Made by a program: the position numbers and the translations under genes. Shown one piece after another: positions 42,461 through 53,000 of a DNA stretch of 64,000 nt. The stretch is from an uncultured Prevotellaceae bacterium (GTDB taxonomy: Bacteria; Bacteroidota; Bacteroidia; Bacteroidales; Bacteroidaceae), in contig CAMVKN010000006.1 of assembly GCA_947168045.1 (NCBI GenBank), positions 1 through 64,000 of the forward strand. The letters run 5' to 3'. A model generated the notes under the pieces. That model did not search any database, was not told the DNA's origin, and saw only the letters and a list, made by a program, of their open reading frames with translations. Within the stretch, counting starts at the first letter, position 1. Each line of letters begins with the position of its first letter.

Positions 42461-43087
42461 TTAGAAGTTCACACCCAGGTTGATGAACAGGGCGCCGTTG
42501 TGGGCTGAGGCATCGTCGTGGTTCACCAGCTCCCAGTCGGCAATGTTGGTGATGCCGAACTGATAGCCCAGCTCCAGGTAGAGCTTGTTGTACTCAGCAC
42601 CGCAACCCAGCTTGATGCCCACGTCGCCACGCTTGAACTTGTTGTCGCCGAAGGAGTCGGTCTTGCCTTCGCCGCTGGTCTTCCACTTGCCACCGAAGAG
42701 TCCGTAGCGGAAGGTGGGACCGATGAAGGGCAGCAGGGCAATATCGTCGCTGACCTGCACACCATACTTAATAAGGATGGGCAGCTCCAGGTAGTTCAGC
42801 GTGATGGAGGTCTTGTCCTTGCTGGCACCGCAGCCGGTGAAGTAGAGACCACTCTCAAGGAAGATGGGGGTGGTGTCGCTGACGCGCAGACCGACGGTAC
42901 CGCCGAGGTTCAGGCCAATCTTTGAGTTCAAGTCAGGTGCATCGCCGGTGATGTTAGCAACGTTCATACCTAAACGGACGCCGTAGTAGAGCGAGCTCTC
43001 GCTGAGCGAGAAGCCGCCGCTGCTGTACTGTGCAAACGAGGGTGCTGCGAAGAGCACGGCGAGGATGCTTAAAAGAATCTTTTTCAT
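42461..43087 (-). CDS. Outer-membrane beta-barrel protein (PorT-family-like)
   Basis: Signal peptide, YGVRLGMNVANITGDAP, LNYLELPILIKYG, C-terminal LFINLGVNF. Confidence 0.7.
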   Translation of the reverse strand: MKKILLSILAVLFAAPSFAQYSSGGFSLSESSLYYGVRLGMNVANITGDAPDLNSKIGLNLGGTVGLRVSDTTPIFLESGLYFTGCGASKDKTSITLNYLELPILIKYGVQVSDDIALLPFIGPTFRYGLFGGKWKTSGEGKTDSFGDNKFKRGDVGIKLGCGAEYNKLYLELGYQFGITNIADWELVNHDDASAHNGALFINLGVNF

Positions 43088-43116
43088 AATGGTAAAATTT
43101 TATTAAGTTGGTAAAA

Positions 43117-43253
43117 CACTCATTCGTTCCATTCGTTGTGAGACACTCATTCGTTTCATTCGTTCTATTCGTTATGAAACACTCATTCGTTTAATTCGTT
43201 CCATTCGTTGTGAAACACTCATTCGTTTCATTCGTTCTATTCGTTGTGAAGAA
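43117..43253. repeat. ATTCGTTNN 9-mers organised in a 36-bp higher-order repeat
   Basis: (attcgtttc attcgttct attcgttatg aaacactc) variants, about 4 higher-order units. Confidence 0.9.
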
Positions 43254-43259
43254 ACAGAA

Positions 43260-44267
43260 CTAAGAAGTCAGCAGCCGGCGCGCAAACTCGATGATGGTGT
43301 CGCGCCCGGCGCGCAGGTCGTCGTCGCTGAGGCCGACGTTGTAGTCGGGCGCGATGCCGAACTCGGTGTTGTGGCGGTCGGCATCGTAGGAGGGCACGGC
43401 TGAGAAGCGCACGCTCCATCCGTTGGGCAGCGACGAGCTGAAGGGCATGCCGGCGCCGCCGCCGGTGTGGTCGCCGACGACCTTGACCAGGGGCAGGGCC
43501 TTCATATACATGGTGAACTCGTTGGCGGCCGAGAAGACGCCGCGGTTGGTGAGCACGACGACGGGCTTGTGCCAGCGCACGTTCTTCGATGGCTCCAGGT
43601 AGTGCGGCTCCATGTCAGAGAAGTCGCCGTGCCCGGGCCCCGTCTTGTGCTGGCTGTAGCCCACCAGCGTCTTCTGGTGGCAGAAGCGGGCGGCCAGCTT
43701 CTCGGCGTTGGTCAGGTCGCCGCCGCCGTTGCTGCGGATGTCGACGATGAGGCCCTGGCAGGGCATGAGGTAGAGCAGCACCTCGTCGAGGTTGCCCTCG
43801 CCGATGCCGCTGCTGAAGCTCTCATAGCGCATGTAGCCGATGTTGTCGTCGAGGATGCGGTAGCTGATGCCCGCAGCGATGCGGTAGTCGGTGCCCATGT
43901 AGCGACGGTAGAGCGTGTCGCTGAAGTTCGTGGGGTAGTCCTCGTGCCACGCCCAGTAGCGACCGTAGTCATGGGCGGCAATGAGGTTGACGTGGCCGTC
44001 GCGCAGCTCGCCGAGCATCTGCGAGAGCACCTCGAAGAGCTGCTGGCTGTTCATCGTGGCGTCGACGCGCGGCTGGTACTTGCGGTAGACGGCATCCCAG
44101 TCGAGGCCGTACTCGTGCTGCTTGTAGTCGAAGAAGCAGTAGTGCTCGTCGATGATTTTCCACAGTGCCTGGAAGTTGCCCTGTGGGGTGTCGGGCAACT
44201 CCTCCTCGTCGACGCAGGCTGTCAGGCCCAGCGTCAGGAGACAGACAATGTAGAATAACTTTTTCAA
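43260..44267 (-). CDS. S41 family peptidase
   Basis: GLIVDIRSNGGGDLTNAEKLA, VVVLTNRGVFSAANEFTMYMKA, VGDHTGGGAG; lipoprotein-like N-terminus. Confidence 0.88.
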   Translation of the reverse strand: MKKLFYIVCLLTLGLTACVDEEELPDTPQGNFQALWKIIDEHYCFFDYKQHEYGLDWDAVYRKYQPRVDATMNSQQLFEVLSQMLGELRDGHVNLIAAHDYGRYWAWHEDYPTNFSDTLYRRYMGTDYRIAAGISYRILDDNIGYMRYESFSSGIGEGNLDEVLLYLMPCQGLIVDIRSNGGGDLTNAEKLAARFCHQKTLVGYSQHKTGPGHGDFSDMEPHYLEPSKNVRWHKPVVVLTNRGVFSAANEFTMYMKALPLVKVVGDHTGGGAGMPFSSSLPNGWSVRFSAVPSYDADRHNTEFGIAPDYNVGLSDDDLRAGRDTIIEFARRLLTS

Positions 44268-44274
44268 TGCTTAA

Positions 44275-44398
44275 TGCTTATTGTTTATTGTTTATTGTTT
44301 ATTGTTTATTGTTTATTGTTTAATGATTATTGTTTAATGATTATTGTTTAATGATTATTGTTTAATGATTATTGTTTAATGATTATTGTTTATTGTTT
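44275..44398. repeat. ATTGTTT heptamer / ATTGTTTAATGATT 14-mer tandem array
   Basis: About 6 heptamers followed by about 5 copies of the 14-mer. Confidence 0.93.
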
Positions 44399-47161
44399 GA
44401 AGGCGAGCTCGATGGCCTTGTCGACGGCGGCGCTGAGGCCGTCGGCGTTCTTGCCGCCAGCCTGGGCAAAGTGCGGCTGTCCACCGCCACCGCCCTGGAT
44501 GAGCTTGGCGGCCTCGCGCACCATCTGTCCGGCGTTCAGGCCGTGGCTGCTGACCATGTCGTCGCTCATCATGATGGTGAGCTGTGGCTTGTCCTGGAAC
44601 TTGGAGCCGATGACGCAGAGGAAGGGTGGCTCCACGGCAGCGCGCAGCTGGAAGACCAGGTCCTTGACTGACGGCGGGGCCATTTCGACGACGCGGCTGA
44701 TGACGTTGACGCCGTTGACGGGCTGAATCTCAGTCAGCAAATAGTCCTTCGTGCGCTGCACGGCCTGTGCCTGGAACGACTCTATCTCCTTCTTCATGGC
44801 GTCGTGCTCGTCGATGTATTTCTTGATGACGCCCTCCAGGTCCTTGGCGTTGTTGAAGAACGCCTTGACGGCCTTGAGGTGGTCCTCCATGACGTACAAC
44901 AGGTCCTCGCACTCGCGGCCCGTCTTGGCCTCGATGCGGCGTATGCCTGCTGCGACGCTGCTTTCAGAGATAATCTTGAAGAAGCCGATGCGGCCCGTTG
45001 AGGTGGCGTGGATGCCGCCGCAGAGCTCGCACGACGGACCAAAGCGCATGACGCGCACGTGGTCGCCGTACTTCTCGCCGAAGAGGGCGATGGCGCCCAG
45101 CTTCTTGGCCTCGTCCATGGGCATGTCGCGATGCTCGTCGCGCGGCAGGTCCTGGCGAATCATGTCGTTGACCATGCGTTCCACCTCGCGCAGCTGCTCG
45201 TCGCTGACCTTCTCGAAGTGGCTGAAGTCAAAGCGCAGGATGTCGGGGCTGACATAGGAGCCCTTCTGCTCCACATGGTCGCCCAAGACCTGCTTCAGGG
45301 CATAGTCCAGCAGGTGTGTGGCGGTGTGGTTGGCGGCGCTGGCATCGCGCTTGTCGGTGTCGACGCAGGCCATGAACTCGGCCGTCAGGTCCTTGGGCAG
45401 CTGCTTGACGATGTGGACGGTCTGTCCGTTCTCACGCTTCGAGTCGATGATGTCGACGGTCTCGTTCTCGCTGACAAGGACGCCCGTCTCGCCCACCTGG
45501 CCGCCCATCTCGCCGTAGAACGGTGTGTAGTCGAGCACCAGCTCGTAGAAGACGTTCTTCTTCTGCGTCACCTTGCGGTAGCGCAGGATGTGGCAGGTGT
45601 ATTCGGAGTAGTCGTAGCCCACGAACTGCTGTTCGCCGGCGGGGGAACCGCCGGGCGCTGGCTCGCCGGCGGGGGAACCGCCGGACACTGTCATCCAGTC
45701 GCCGTTCTCCACCTGGGCGGCGTTGCGGGCGCGCTCCTTCTGCTTCTGCATCTCAGTGTTGAACTGCTCCTCGTTGACCGTAAAGCCGTTCTCGCGGCAG
45801 ATTAGCTCAGTGAGGTCGAGCGGGAAACCGTAGGTGTCGAACAGACGGAAGGCGATAGTGCCGTCTAACTCCTTGGTCTGCTCCACCTCCGTGCTCCTCA
45901 GCTCTTTCTCCAAGAGCGAGATGCCCTTGTCCAAGGTGCGCAGGAAGGCATCTTCCTCCTCCTTGATGACACGGCCGATGAGCTGCTGCTGCGCCCTCAG
46001 CTCGGGGAAGGCATCGCCCATCTCCTCGACGAGGGTGGGCAACAGCTTGTAGAGGAAGGCCTCCTTCTGTCCGAGGAATGTGTAGGCATAGCGCACGGCA
46101 CGGCGCAGGATGCGGCGGATGACGTAGCCTGCCTTGGCATTGGACGGCAGCTGGCCGTCGGCTATCGAGAACGACACTGCGCGCAGGTGGTCGGCGCAGA
46201 CGCGCATGGCCACGTTGATCTCGTCTTGTTGAGTGTTGAGAGTTGAGTGTTGAGAGACTTTACCGTCGCCGGCAGAACTAACGTTGCTCAGCTCTGAACC
46301 TTGGGCTCTTAGCTCCTCCTCTTCCTCAAAGGTGGTGTACTTCAGACCGGTGATGTCCTGCTCAGCCTTGATGATGGGCTGGAAGATGTCGGTGTCGTAG
46401 TTGGAGTGTTTGCCCTGCAGCATGCGCACCAGGCGCTCGAAGCCCATGCCGGTGTCGATGACGTTCATCGACAGCTTCTCTAACGAGCCGTCGGCCTTGC
46501 GGTTGAACTGCATGAACACCAGGTTCCATATCTCAATGACCTGTGGGTCGTCCTTGTTCACCAGGTCACGTCCGCTGATGCCGCTGGCAGCGCGCTGCTC
46601 AGGCGTGCGGCTGTCGACGTGAATCTCAGAGCAGGGTCCGCAGGGACCGGTGTCGCCCATCTCCCAGAAGTTGTCATGCTTGTTGCCGTTGATGATATGG
46701 TCCTCGGGCACGTGCTTGGCCCAGTAGCGGGCAGCCTCGTCGTCGCGGGGGATGTCTTCGAGGGGGGAACCCTCGAACACTGTGACGTAGAGGTCGTCGG
46801 GGTTCAGCTTCAGCACGTCGACCAGGTATTCCCATGCCATGTCGATGGCACCCTCCTTGAAATAGTCGCCAAAGCTCCAGTTGCCCAGCATCTCGAACAT
46901 GGTGTGGTGGTAAGTGTCGTGGCCCACCTCTTCCAGGTCGTTGTGCTTGCCACTGACGCGCAGGCACTTCTGCGTGTCGGCACGGCGGCGCGGCTCAGGG
47001 TTGCGCGTTCCCAATATAATGTCTTTCCACTGGTTCATGCCGGCGTTGGTGAACATCAGCGTCGGGTCGTCCTTAATCACCATCGGTGCCGATGGCACGA
47101 TGGCATGTCCCTTTGACTCGAAAAACTTCTTGAACGAGTCACGGATTTCTTTTGCAGTCAT
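44390..47161 (-). CDS. alaS: Alanyl-tRNA synthetase with in-frame repeat insertions
   Basis: [43 protein letters not shown]-terminal [14 protein letters not shown]. Confidence 0.96.
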   Translation of the reverse strand: MTAKEIRDSFKKFFESKGHAIVPSAPMVIKDDPTLMFTNAGMNQWKDIILGTRNPEPRRRADTQKCLRVSGKHNDLEEVGHDTYHHTMFEMLGNWSFGDYFKEGAIDMAWEYLVDVLKLNPDDLYVTVFEGSPLEDIPRDDEAARYWAKHVPEDHIINGNKHDNFWEMGDTGPCGPCSEIHVDSRTPEQRAASGISGRDLVNKDDPQVIEIWNLVFMQFNRKADGSLEKLSMNVIDTGMGFERLVRMLQGKHSNYDTDIFQPIIKAEQDITGLKYTTFEEEEELRAQGSELSNVSSAGDGKVSQHSTLNTQQDEINVAMRVCADHLRAVSFSIADGQLPSNAKAGYVIRRILRRAVRYAYTFLGQKEAFLYKLLPTLVEEMGDAFPELRAQQQLIGRVIKEEEDAFLRTLDKGISLLEKELRSTEVEQTKELDGTIAFRLFDTYGFPLDLTELICRENGFTVNEEQFNTEMQKQKERARNAAQVENGDWMTVSGGSPAGEPAPGGSPAGEQQFVGYDYSEYTCHILRYRKVTQKKNVFYELVLDYTPFYGEMGGQVGETGVLVSENETVDIIDSKRENGQTVHIVKQLPKDLTAEFMACVDTDKRDASAANHTATHLLDYALKQVLGDHVEQKGSYVSPDILRFDFSHFEKVSDEQLREVERMVNDMIRQDLPRDEHRDMPMDEAKKLGAIALFGEKYGDHVRVMRFGPSCELCGGIHATSTGRIGFFKIISESSVAAGIRRIEAKTGRECEDLLYVMEDHLKAVKAFFNNAKDLEGVIKKYIDEHDAMKKEIESFQAQAVQRTKDYLLTEIQPVNGVNVISRVVEMAPPSVKDLVFQLRAAVEPPFLCVIGSKFQDKPQLTIMMSDDMVSSHGLNAGQMVREAAKLIQGGGGGQPHFAQAGGKNADGLSAAVDKAIELAFKQ
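45633..45684 (-). repeat. Palindromic in-frame repeat (TCGCCGGCGGGGGAACCGCCGG) x2 at 30-bp period inside alaS
   Basis: Encodes [17 protein letters not shown]. Confidence 0.9.
46227..46254 (-). repeat. In-frame heptamer array CTCAACA CTCAACT CTCAACA CTCAACA inside alaS
   Basis: Encodes [10 protein letters not shown]; read on minus strand. Confidence 0.9.
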
Positions 47162-47170
47162 CTTGTTTTA

Positions 47171-47220
47171 TTTACGATTTACGGATTTTCGATTTTCGAT
47201 TTACGGATTTTCGATTTACT
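47171..47220. repeat. GATTTAC/GATTTTC heptamer-like array upstream of alaS
   Basis: tttacgatttacggattttcgattttcgatttacggattttcgatttact. Confidence 0.85.
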
Positions 47221-47306
47221 GTTGTACTGATGCGGTTTGTGATTTGTGGGTGCAAAGGTACGTCTTTTTTTGCGAATTGACGAAGAATCGTGTGTGTTTT
47301 TCTCCA

Positions 47307-48578
47307 TCAGAGCTCCAGGTCGCCGTCGTGAATCTCGTGCCAGGGCAGTCCCTGCTTGTTCAGCTGCTCCATGAATGGGTCGGGGTCGAACTCCTCCACG
47401 TTATGCACGCCCGGCTTGTTCCACAGTCCCTTGCAGAACATCATGGCGCCAATCATGGCGGGCACGCCGGTGGTGTAGCTCACGCCCTGCATGCCCGTCT
47501 CCTCGTAGGCGGCCTGGTGCGAGCAGTTGTTGTAGACGTAGTAGGTGTGCTCCTTTCCGTCGTAGCCTATTCCGCGTATGCGACAGCCAATGGAGGTCTG
47601 GCCCTCGTAGTTAGCGCCGAGTTCCTGCGGGTTGGGCAGCACGGCCTTGAGGAACTGCAGGGGCACAATCTTCACCTTGGCCGTGCCGGTGCCGTCGGCC
47701 AGCGGGGCCTCGTACTCCACCTCGTCGATGCGGCTCATGCCGATGTTCTGAATCACCTCCAGGTGCTTCAGGTACTGCTGGCCGAAGGTCATCCAGAAGC
47801 GGGCACGCTTGATGGTGGGATAGTTGATGACCAGCGACTCAATCTCCTCGTGGTGCAGCAGGTAGCTGTCGCGTGGGCCAATCTCGGGGTAGGTCAGGTC
47901 CTTGTGAATCTCTAACGGCTCGGTCTCCACCCACTGGCCGTTCTCCCAGTAGAGCCCCTTCTGCGTGATTTCGCGGATGTTAATCTCGGGGTTGAAGTTG
48001 GTGGCGAAAGCCTTGTGGTGGTCGCCGGCGTTGCAGTCCACGATGTCCAGGTATTGAAGCTCCTTGAAGTGGTGCTTGGCGGCGTATGCGGTGAAGATGC
48101 TGGTGACGCCAGGGTCGAAGCCGCAACCCAGGATGGCTGTCAGTCCGGCCTGCTCAAAGCGCTCGCGGTAGGCCCACTGCCATGAATACTCAAAGTGGGC
48201 CTCGTCCTTCGGCTCATAGTTGGCCGTGTCCAGGTAGCTGCAGCCGCAGGCCAGACAGGCATCCATGATGGTGAGGTCCTGATAGGGTAGGGCAAGGTTG
48301 ATGACGAGGTCGGGCTTGTAGTCGTTGAACAGCGCCTTGAGCTGCTCCACGTCGTCGGCGTCCACCTGGGCGGTCCTGATGGAGAAACCCACCCCCGCCC
48401 CCTCCCCAAGGGAGGGGGGGATGATGCCTTTGGCCTTGATGGCTTCAACAATTTTGTCGCACTTCGCCTTGCGGCGGCTGGCAATCATAAACTCGGTGAA
48501 CACATCGGCGTTCTGTGCTATCTTGAACGCGGCGACCGTGGCAACGCCTCCGGCGCCAATCATCAATACTCGTGACAT
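47307..48578 (-). CDS. Saccharopine dehydrogenase family protein (carboxynorspermidine dehydrogenase-like)
   Basis: MSRVLMIGAGGVATVAAFKIAQ Rossmann start; LGCGFDPGVTSIFTAYAAKH. Confidence 0.85.
   Translation of the reverse strand: MSRVLMIGAGGVATVAAFKIAQNADVFTEFMIASRRKAKCDKIVEAIKAKGIIPPSLGEGAGVGFSIRTAQVDADDVEQLKALFNDYKPDLVINLALPYQDLTIMDACLACGCSYLDTANYEPKDEAHFEYSWQWAYRERFEQAGLTAILGCGFDPGVTSIFTAYAAKHHFKELQYLDIVDCNAGDHHKAFATNFNPEINIREITQKGLYWENGQWVETEPLEIHKDLTYPEIGPRDSYLLHHEEIESLVINYPTIKRARFWMTFGQQYLKHLEVIQNIGMSRIDEVEYEAPLADGTGTAKVKIVPLQFLKAVLPNPQELGANYEGQTSIGCRIRGIGYDGKEHTYYVYNNCSHQAAYEETGMQGVSYTTGVPAMIGAMMFCKGLWNKPGVHNVEEFDPDPFMEQLNKQGLPWHEIHDGDLEL
48388..48422. repeat. GC-rich palindromic repeat (CCCTCCCCAAGGGAGGGGG) in frame in the saccharopine dehydrogenase-like gene
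   Basis: Encodes IIPPSLGEGAGVGF. Confidence 0.8.
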
Positions 48579-48584
48579 GTTTAT

Positions 48585-48640
48585 TTTGATTTGAGATTTG
48601 AGGTTTGAGATTTGAGATTTTTGATTTGAGATTTATTTTT
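48585..48640 (-). repeat. CTCAAAT heptamer array upstream of the saccharopine dehydrogenase-like gene
   Basis: minus strand: CTCAAAT CAAAAAT CTCAAAT CTCAAAC CTCAAAT CTCAAAT. Confidence 0.88.
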
Positions 48641-48659
48641 TCCCTTATTTGGGGAGGGG

Positions 48660-50006
48660 TTAGGGGAGGGCTGTCTTCTCGCCGTTGACGATGACGTTGT
48701 TGAGGGTGAGCTCGTCGATGGGGTTGTTGGTGAAGGCCTTCACCTTCGCGTGGTCCACCACATCGATGTCGTCGAAGCTGAAACGGCACAGCTCATACTT
48801 GTCAGAGCCAGTGACGTTGAAGAAAGTGCCGCAGTCCATGCGGATGTTGCGGAACGACACATTGTTGCACTGCGACAGGGGCATGTCCTCGCGCTCCTGC
48901 TTCTCATAGAACTGCGTCCAGGGACGGACGAGCAGGAAGGAGCGGCAGTGGCCGGTGAATCCCTCCACATGCACGTACTCATAGTGCTGGGGGGTGTCGG
49001 GGCGCATCTTCAGCCACAGCACGTTGTTCGTGTTGTCGGCGTGGCAGTTGCGCATGATGACGTTCCAGTCGTGCAGGCTCTCCGACCCTAAGGTCATGCA
49101 GCCGTGCACCGTGCCATAGTGGCAGTTCTCCACCAGGATGTTATAGCAGGGACCGTTCTCGGGGGCCTGGTCGGCGAAGGTGCCCTTGCCGCCCTTGAGC
49201 ACCACGGCGTCGTCGTTGACGTTCATGTAGCAGCCGCGCACCACCACGTCGTGACACACGTCAATGTCGATGGCATCGGTCGAGGGACCTTTGATGTCCG
49301 TAGTCGACGAGTAGATGTAAAGGTCCAGGTAGCGCACGTGGTCGCAGCGGTAGATGTGGTTGGTCCAGAAGGGCGAGTTGATGAGGCGCACATCCTGGAT
49401 GGTCACGTTCTTGCTGTTCGAGATGTAGGTCAGCCTGGGGCGCTGCGCATCCTTGTTGGTGCACTGTGGGTTCCACTTGCGGCGTATCCAGAACTCCTCC
49501 CAGTAAGGCTCGCCGTTGCCGTCGATGGTGCCCTGGCCGGTGATGGTAAAGCCGTCCAGCCCGTCGGCGTTCACCAGTGCGGTGAAGTACTTGCAGGTCT
49601 GGCCCTCTATGCGCGTCTCGCGTATCTCGAAGTCGTGCACGCGCTCGCTGCCCTTCAGCACGGCACCTTCCTGCAGGTGCAGGTGCGTGCCCTGTCGGAA
49701 GAAGAGGCTGCCGGTGTAGAACGTCCCCTTGGGCACGACGATGACGCCGCCGCCCTCAGCCGCCGCCTTGTCGATGACGGCCTGTATCTGTTGTGTCTGG
49801 ATGTCCGTGGTGCCTTGCCGCACGCCGTAGCTCGTCAGCACATACTGTCGGCCCAGCTGGCTCACGTCCACCTTCGTGGTGTCGGTGAACCATGCGTCCA
49901 TCACTTCGCCGTTAGGCCACGTCTCTTGTTTCGTCACTTTCTTCTTGGCCATGCCTGCCGTGCAAAGCATCAGCAGCGCCAGTAGCAGCGTTAGTTTTTT
50001 GTTCAT
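48660..50006 (-). CDS. Glycoside hydrolase family 28 (polygalacturonase-like) protein
   Basis: TDAIDIDVCHDVVVRGCYMNVNDDAVVLKGG; parallel beta-helix pattern; signal peptide. Confidence 0.85.
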   Translation of the reverse strand: MNKKLTLLLALLMLCTAGMAKKKVTKQETWPNGEVMDAWFTDTTKVDVSQLGRQYVLTSYGVRQGTTDIQTQQIQAVIDKAAAEGGGVIVVPKGTFYTGSLFFRQGTHLHLQEGAVLKGSERVHDFEIRETRIEGQTCKYFTALVNADGLDGFTITGQGTIDGNGEPYWEEFWIRRKWNPQCTNKDAQRPRLTYISNSKNVTIQDVRLINSPFWTNHIYRCDHVRYLDLYIYSSTTDIKGPSTDAIDIDVCHDVVVRGCYMNVNDDAVVLKGGKGTFADQAPENGPCYNILVENCHYGTVHGCMTLGSESLHDWNVIMRNCHADNTNNVLWLKMRPDTPQHYEYVHVEGFTGHCRSFLLVRPWTQFYEKQEREDMPLSQCNNVSFRNIRMDCGTFFNVTGSDKYELCRFSFDDIDVVDHAKVKAFTNNPIDELTLNNVIVNGEKTALP

Positions 50007-50085
50007 CTGTCCTATAGGTTTACAATGCGGCGCAAAATTACAAAAATGTCAGCGAAAAACAAAGAAAAACAATCTTTTTTTTCAT

Positions 50086-53000
50086 TCACGAGTTGGCCAG
50101 CGTGACGTTCTGGTTGTTCCTTGTCACCGTGCCGTTTTGCTCCATGACAGTCAACACCTCCTTGATGGTCTCGCTAATCTTGGCCCCGGCACCTGCGAAG
50201 CCCAGCTTCTTGGCTGCCAGTGTGGGAATCTTGTCGGGCGGCAGCGAGAACTCCTCCTCAATCACCTCCCTGATGGCATTGGCTATCTCCACGGCAGGAA
50301 TCTCGGTGATGGTGCGTGCTGAGGGAGCCCTGTAGCCTTCGAAGCGGTCAGCGCTTGCCTTGTCAGTCCAATAGCTGCTGATGCCGCCGATGGTCATCGG
50401 GTCGCGGTAGAGCTGCGTCGCAGCATGTGCCACGGCCCGCTGTATGTTAGCCCCGGCATGGCCGAAGCCCAGCGCCTTGGCCAGCCGCTTGCACAGGTAG
50501 CCCTCGGTGGCAGGCTGCTCAACCTTCAGGATGTTCTTGATGATGCGTAGGTTGGCAGCGTCAAGAGGGTTGAAGGCATCCTTGCCAATGGGCACGGCAT
50601 CCATGGCACACTCGTGGTAAGGCTGCTGTCCCTTGTTGCGCATGGTGTCCACGGCGATGCCTGCAGCCTTAATCTTCTCAGCGTCGAAGAGCGGGGTGGG
50701 CTCCGTCACGACAGTCTCCTCCTGCGCCTTTCCAGCTTCGGCATCCTTCAGCTCGTCAATGATTTGCTTCAGTGCTCGCTCGCGGTTCTCATACCAGTCG
50801 ATGGAGTAAACCCGCATCACCCTCCAGGCGAGCATGCGCAGCACGCCGGGCTGCACAATCTCACGGTCGCGTGTGGTCTTCGTCTCGTAGTAGGTCTTGC
50901 CGTCGCACAGTATTCCCAGGATGTACTTCTCTGGCTGCTCGCGTGTGGCCACGGCAATGTCAACCTTGAAGTTCGACCTGCCCACAAAGGCCTCGGTGAC
51001 ATAGCCCTGCTGTTCCAGCGCGCTGCATATCTGGCTCACCATCACATTCTTACTGCCCTCGTCGGTGGGGGGGGCGGTCAGCGGCAGCCGTCCCGTCTCG
51101 GCAAACTCCAGGAAGCCCTTCAGTCCCTCCACGCCCTTGGCCTGCGAGCGACGCAGGTCAATCTGGCTGGCCTTCAGTGTGGAGTAGACAATCATCTCAT
51201 AGCGTGCGCGCGACACGGCCACGTTCAGTCGTCGCTCGCCGCCGGCGTTGTTCAGCGGGCCGAAGTTCATCGACACCCTTCCATACTTGTCGGCACCGTA
51301 GCCGATGGAGAAGAGAATGACATCGCGCTCGTCGCCCTGTACGTTCTCCAGGTTCTTCACGAAGATGGGCTCATGGCTGCCCATGGCCACCTCCTTCAGG
51401 TCTGGCCGACGGTCGAGGGCCTCGGTCAGGTCATCCTCAATGCGGTCGCCCTGCACCTTGCTGAACGACACGATGCCCATGCTGTAGCGGCTCAGCTCAG
51501 GGTCATTCAGACGGCGCAGCACCTCGTCGACGATGGCCTTCGACTCCTCGGGGTTGCTTCTGGTGTGTCCCTTGTCGTACACACCGTTGACGGGTACGAG
51601 CCTGACCTTCGCCACATGGTCGTCGGTCGAGGGGAAGGTCAGCAGCTGGTTGTCGTAGTACTGCGAGTTGCTGAAGGCGATGAGGCTCTCGTGCTTGCTG
51701 CGGTAGTGCCAGTTCAGCTGGTGCTCGCAGAGCGAGAGGGTGATGCAGTCGTCGAGGATGCTCTCCATGTCGTCGATGTCCGACTCCTCCTCGTCCACCT
51801 GCGTGGTGGTGAAGAAGCTGGTCGGCGGCATCTGCTTGCTGTCGCCCACGACGATGAGCGCCTTTCCGCGGGCGATGGCGCCCACGGCCTCGCTCGTCGG
51901 CATCTGCGAAGCCTCGTCGAAGATGACCAGGTCGAACTTCTCGTTGTTCAGGTCAATGTATTGCGCCACTGAGATGGGACTCATCAGCATGCAGGGGCAC
52001 AGTCGTGGCAGCAGCGTCGGAATGTTGTCAATGATGGCGCGTATGGAGTTGCCCCGTCCGCCGTTGGCAATGTTCCGCTTCAGGATGCTCATCTCCGACC
52101 CTTCGGCGCTGGCGGCCGACGACGATGGCACCCTTGAGGCCAGCTTGCTGTACAGCTCCTGCTTGCTCAGCTCCTGGAAGTGCGCCGTGTCGCGCTTGTA
52201 TTTCTCTATCTGCTGGCGGAACTTCAGTCCGTTGAACATCCTCAGGCTTTCGTTGTCGTCGATGGCCGTGCTGATGAGCTGGTGGAAGATGGCCTTCAGG
52301 AAGGTGTTCATGGCCTGTGCCGGCCGCACGCCCTGTTCGGTCATCGTCACCACGGGCAGGGCCTCCATCTGGCACAGCTCCCGTTTCTTGTCCGTCCAGT
52401 GGTACCAGTCCTTAATCAGTGCATAGCAGTCGAGCCACTGCGCCACATGCCTGCCAATGTCACCCTTGCTGTTGGCCCGTGCCGTCAGTCCCTGTAACCG
52501 TGCCGTCAGCTCTGTCAGCTGCTTGTCTTGGCTGATGACGGTCCCGGCATCCAGCAGGAACTCGGAAGCTTTGCTCCTTAGTCCGTTCTGGAAACGGCTG
52601 TAGGCATCGTGGCGCTCCTGGTGGCTGAAGCCGTTGGCGTGGGCAAATGCCACCATCTCCTCCGTCTGCTGCTTCAGGCTCTTGTTCGTCTGCTGGTATG
52701 CGTCAACCATGTTGAGCATGCTGTCAATGCCCGACTCAAACACCGGACCGTAGACCTGCAGTGTCTTCAGGTAGCGTTTCTTGGCGAAGAATCTTGGCAG
52801 GAACCACTTTGACTTCACCTCTTCCCACTCCCTGCGGTAGGCCCCCACGTCCATGCGCAGGATGCCCTCTTGGTACGATGCCAGCAGCTGCTCGCGTTGT
52901 TCCCCGGCTTTCTGCTCGGTTGTCAGATAGTCAGTAAACAGTGCCAGCCACTTCAAATCGGCTTCGCTCTGCAACCCGAAGCCCGTGGCCGTGTTCAGTG

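Noticed and set aside
43117-43253. Possible CRISPR array
   Set aside because: Short contiguous units with no unique spacers and no cas genes; it is a tandem repeat
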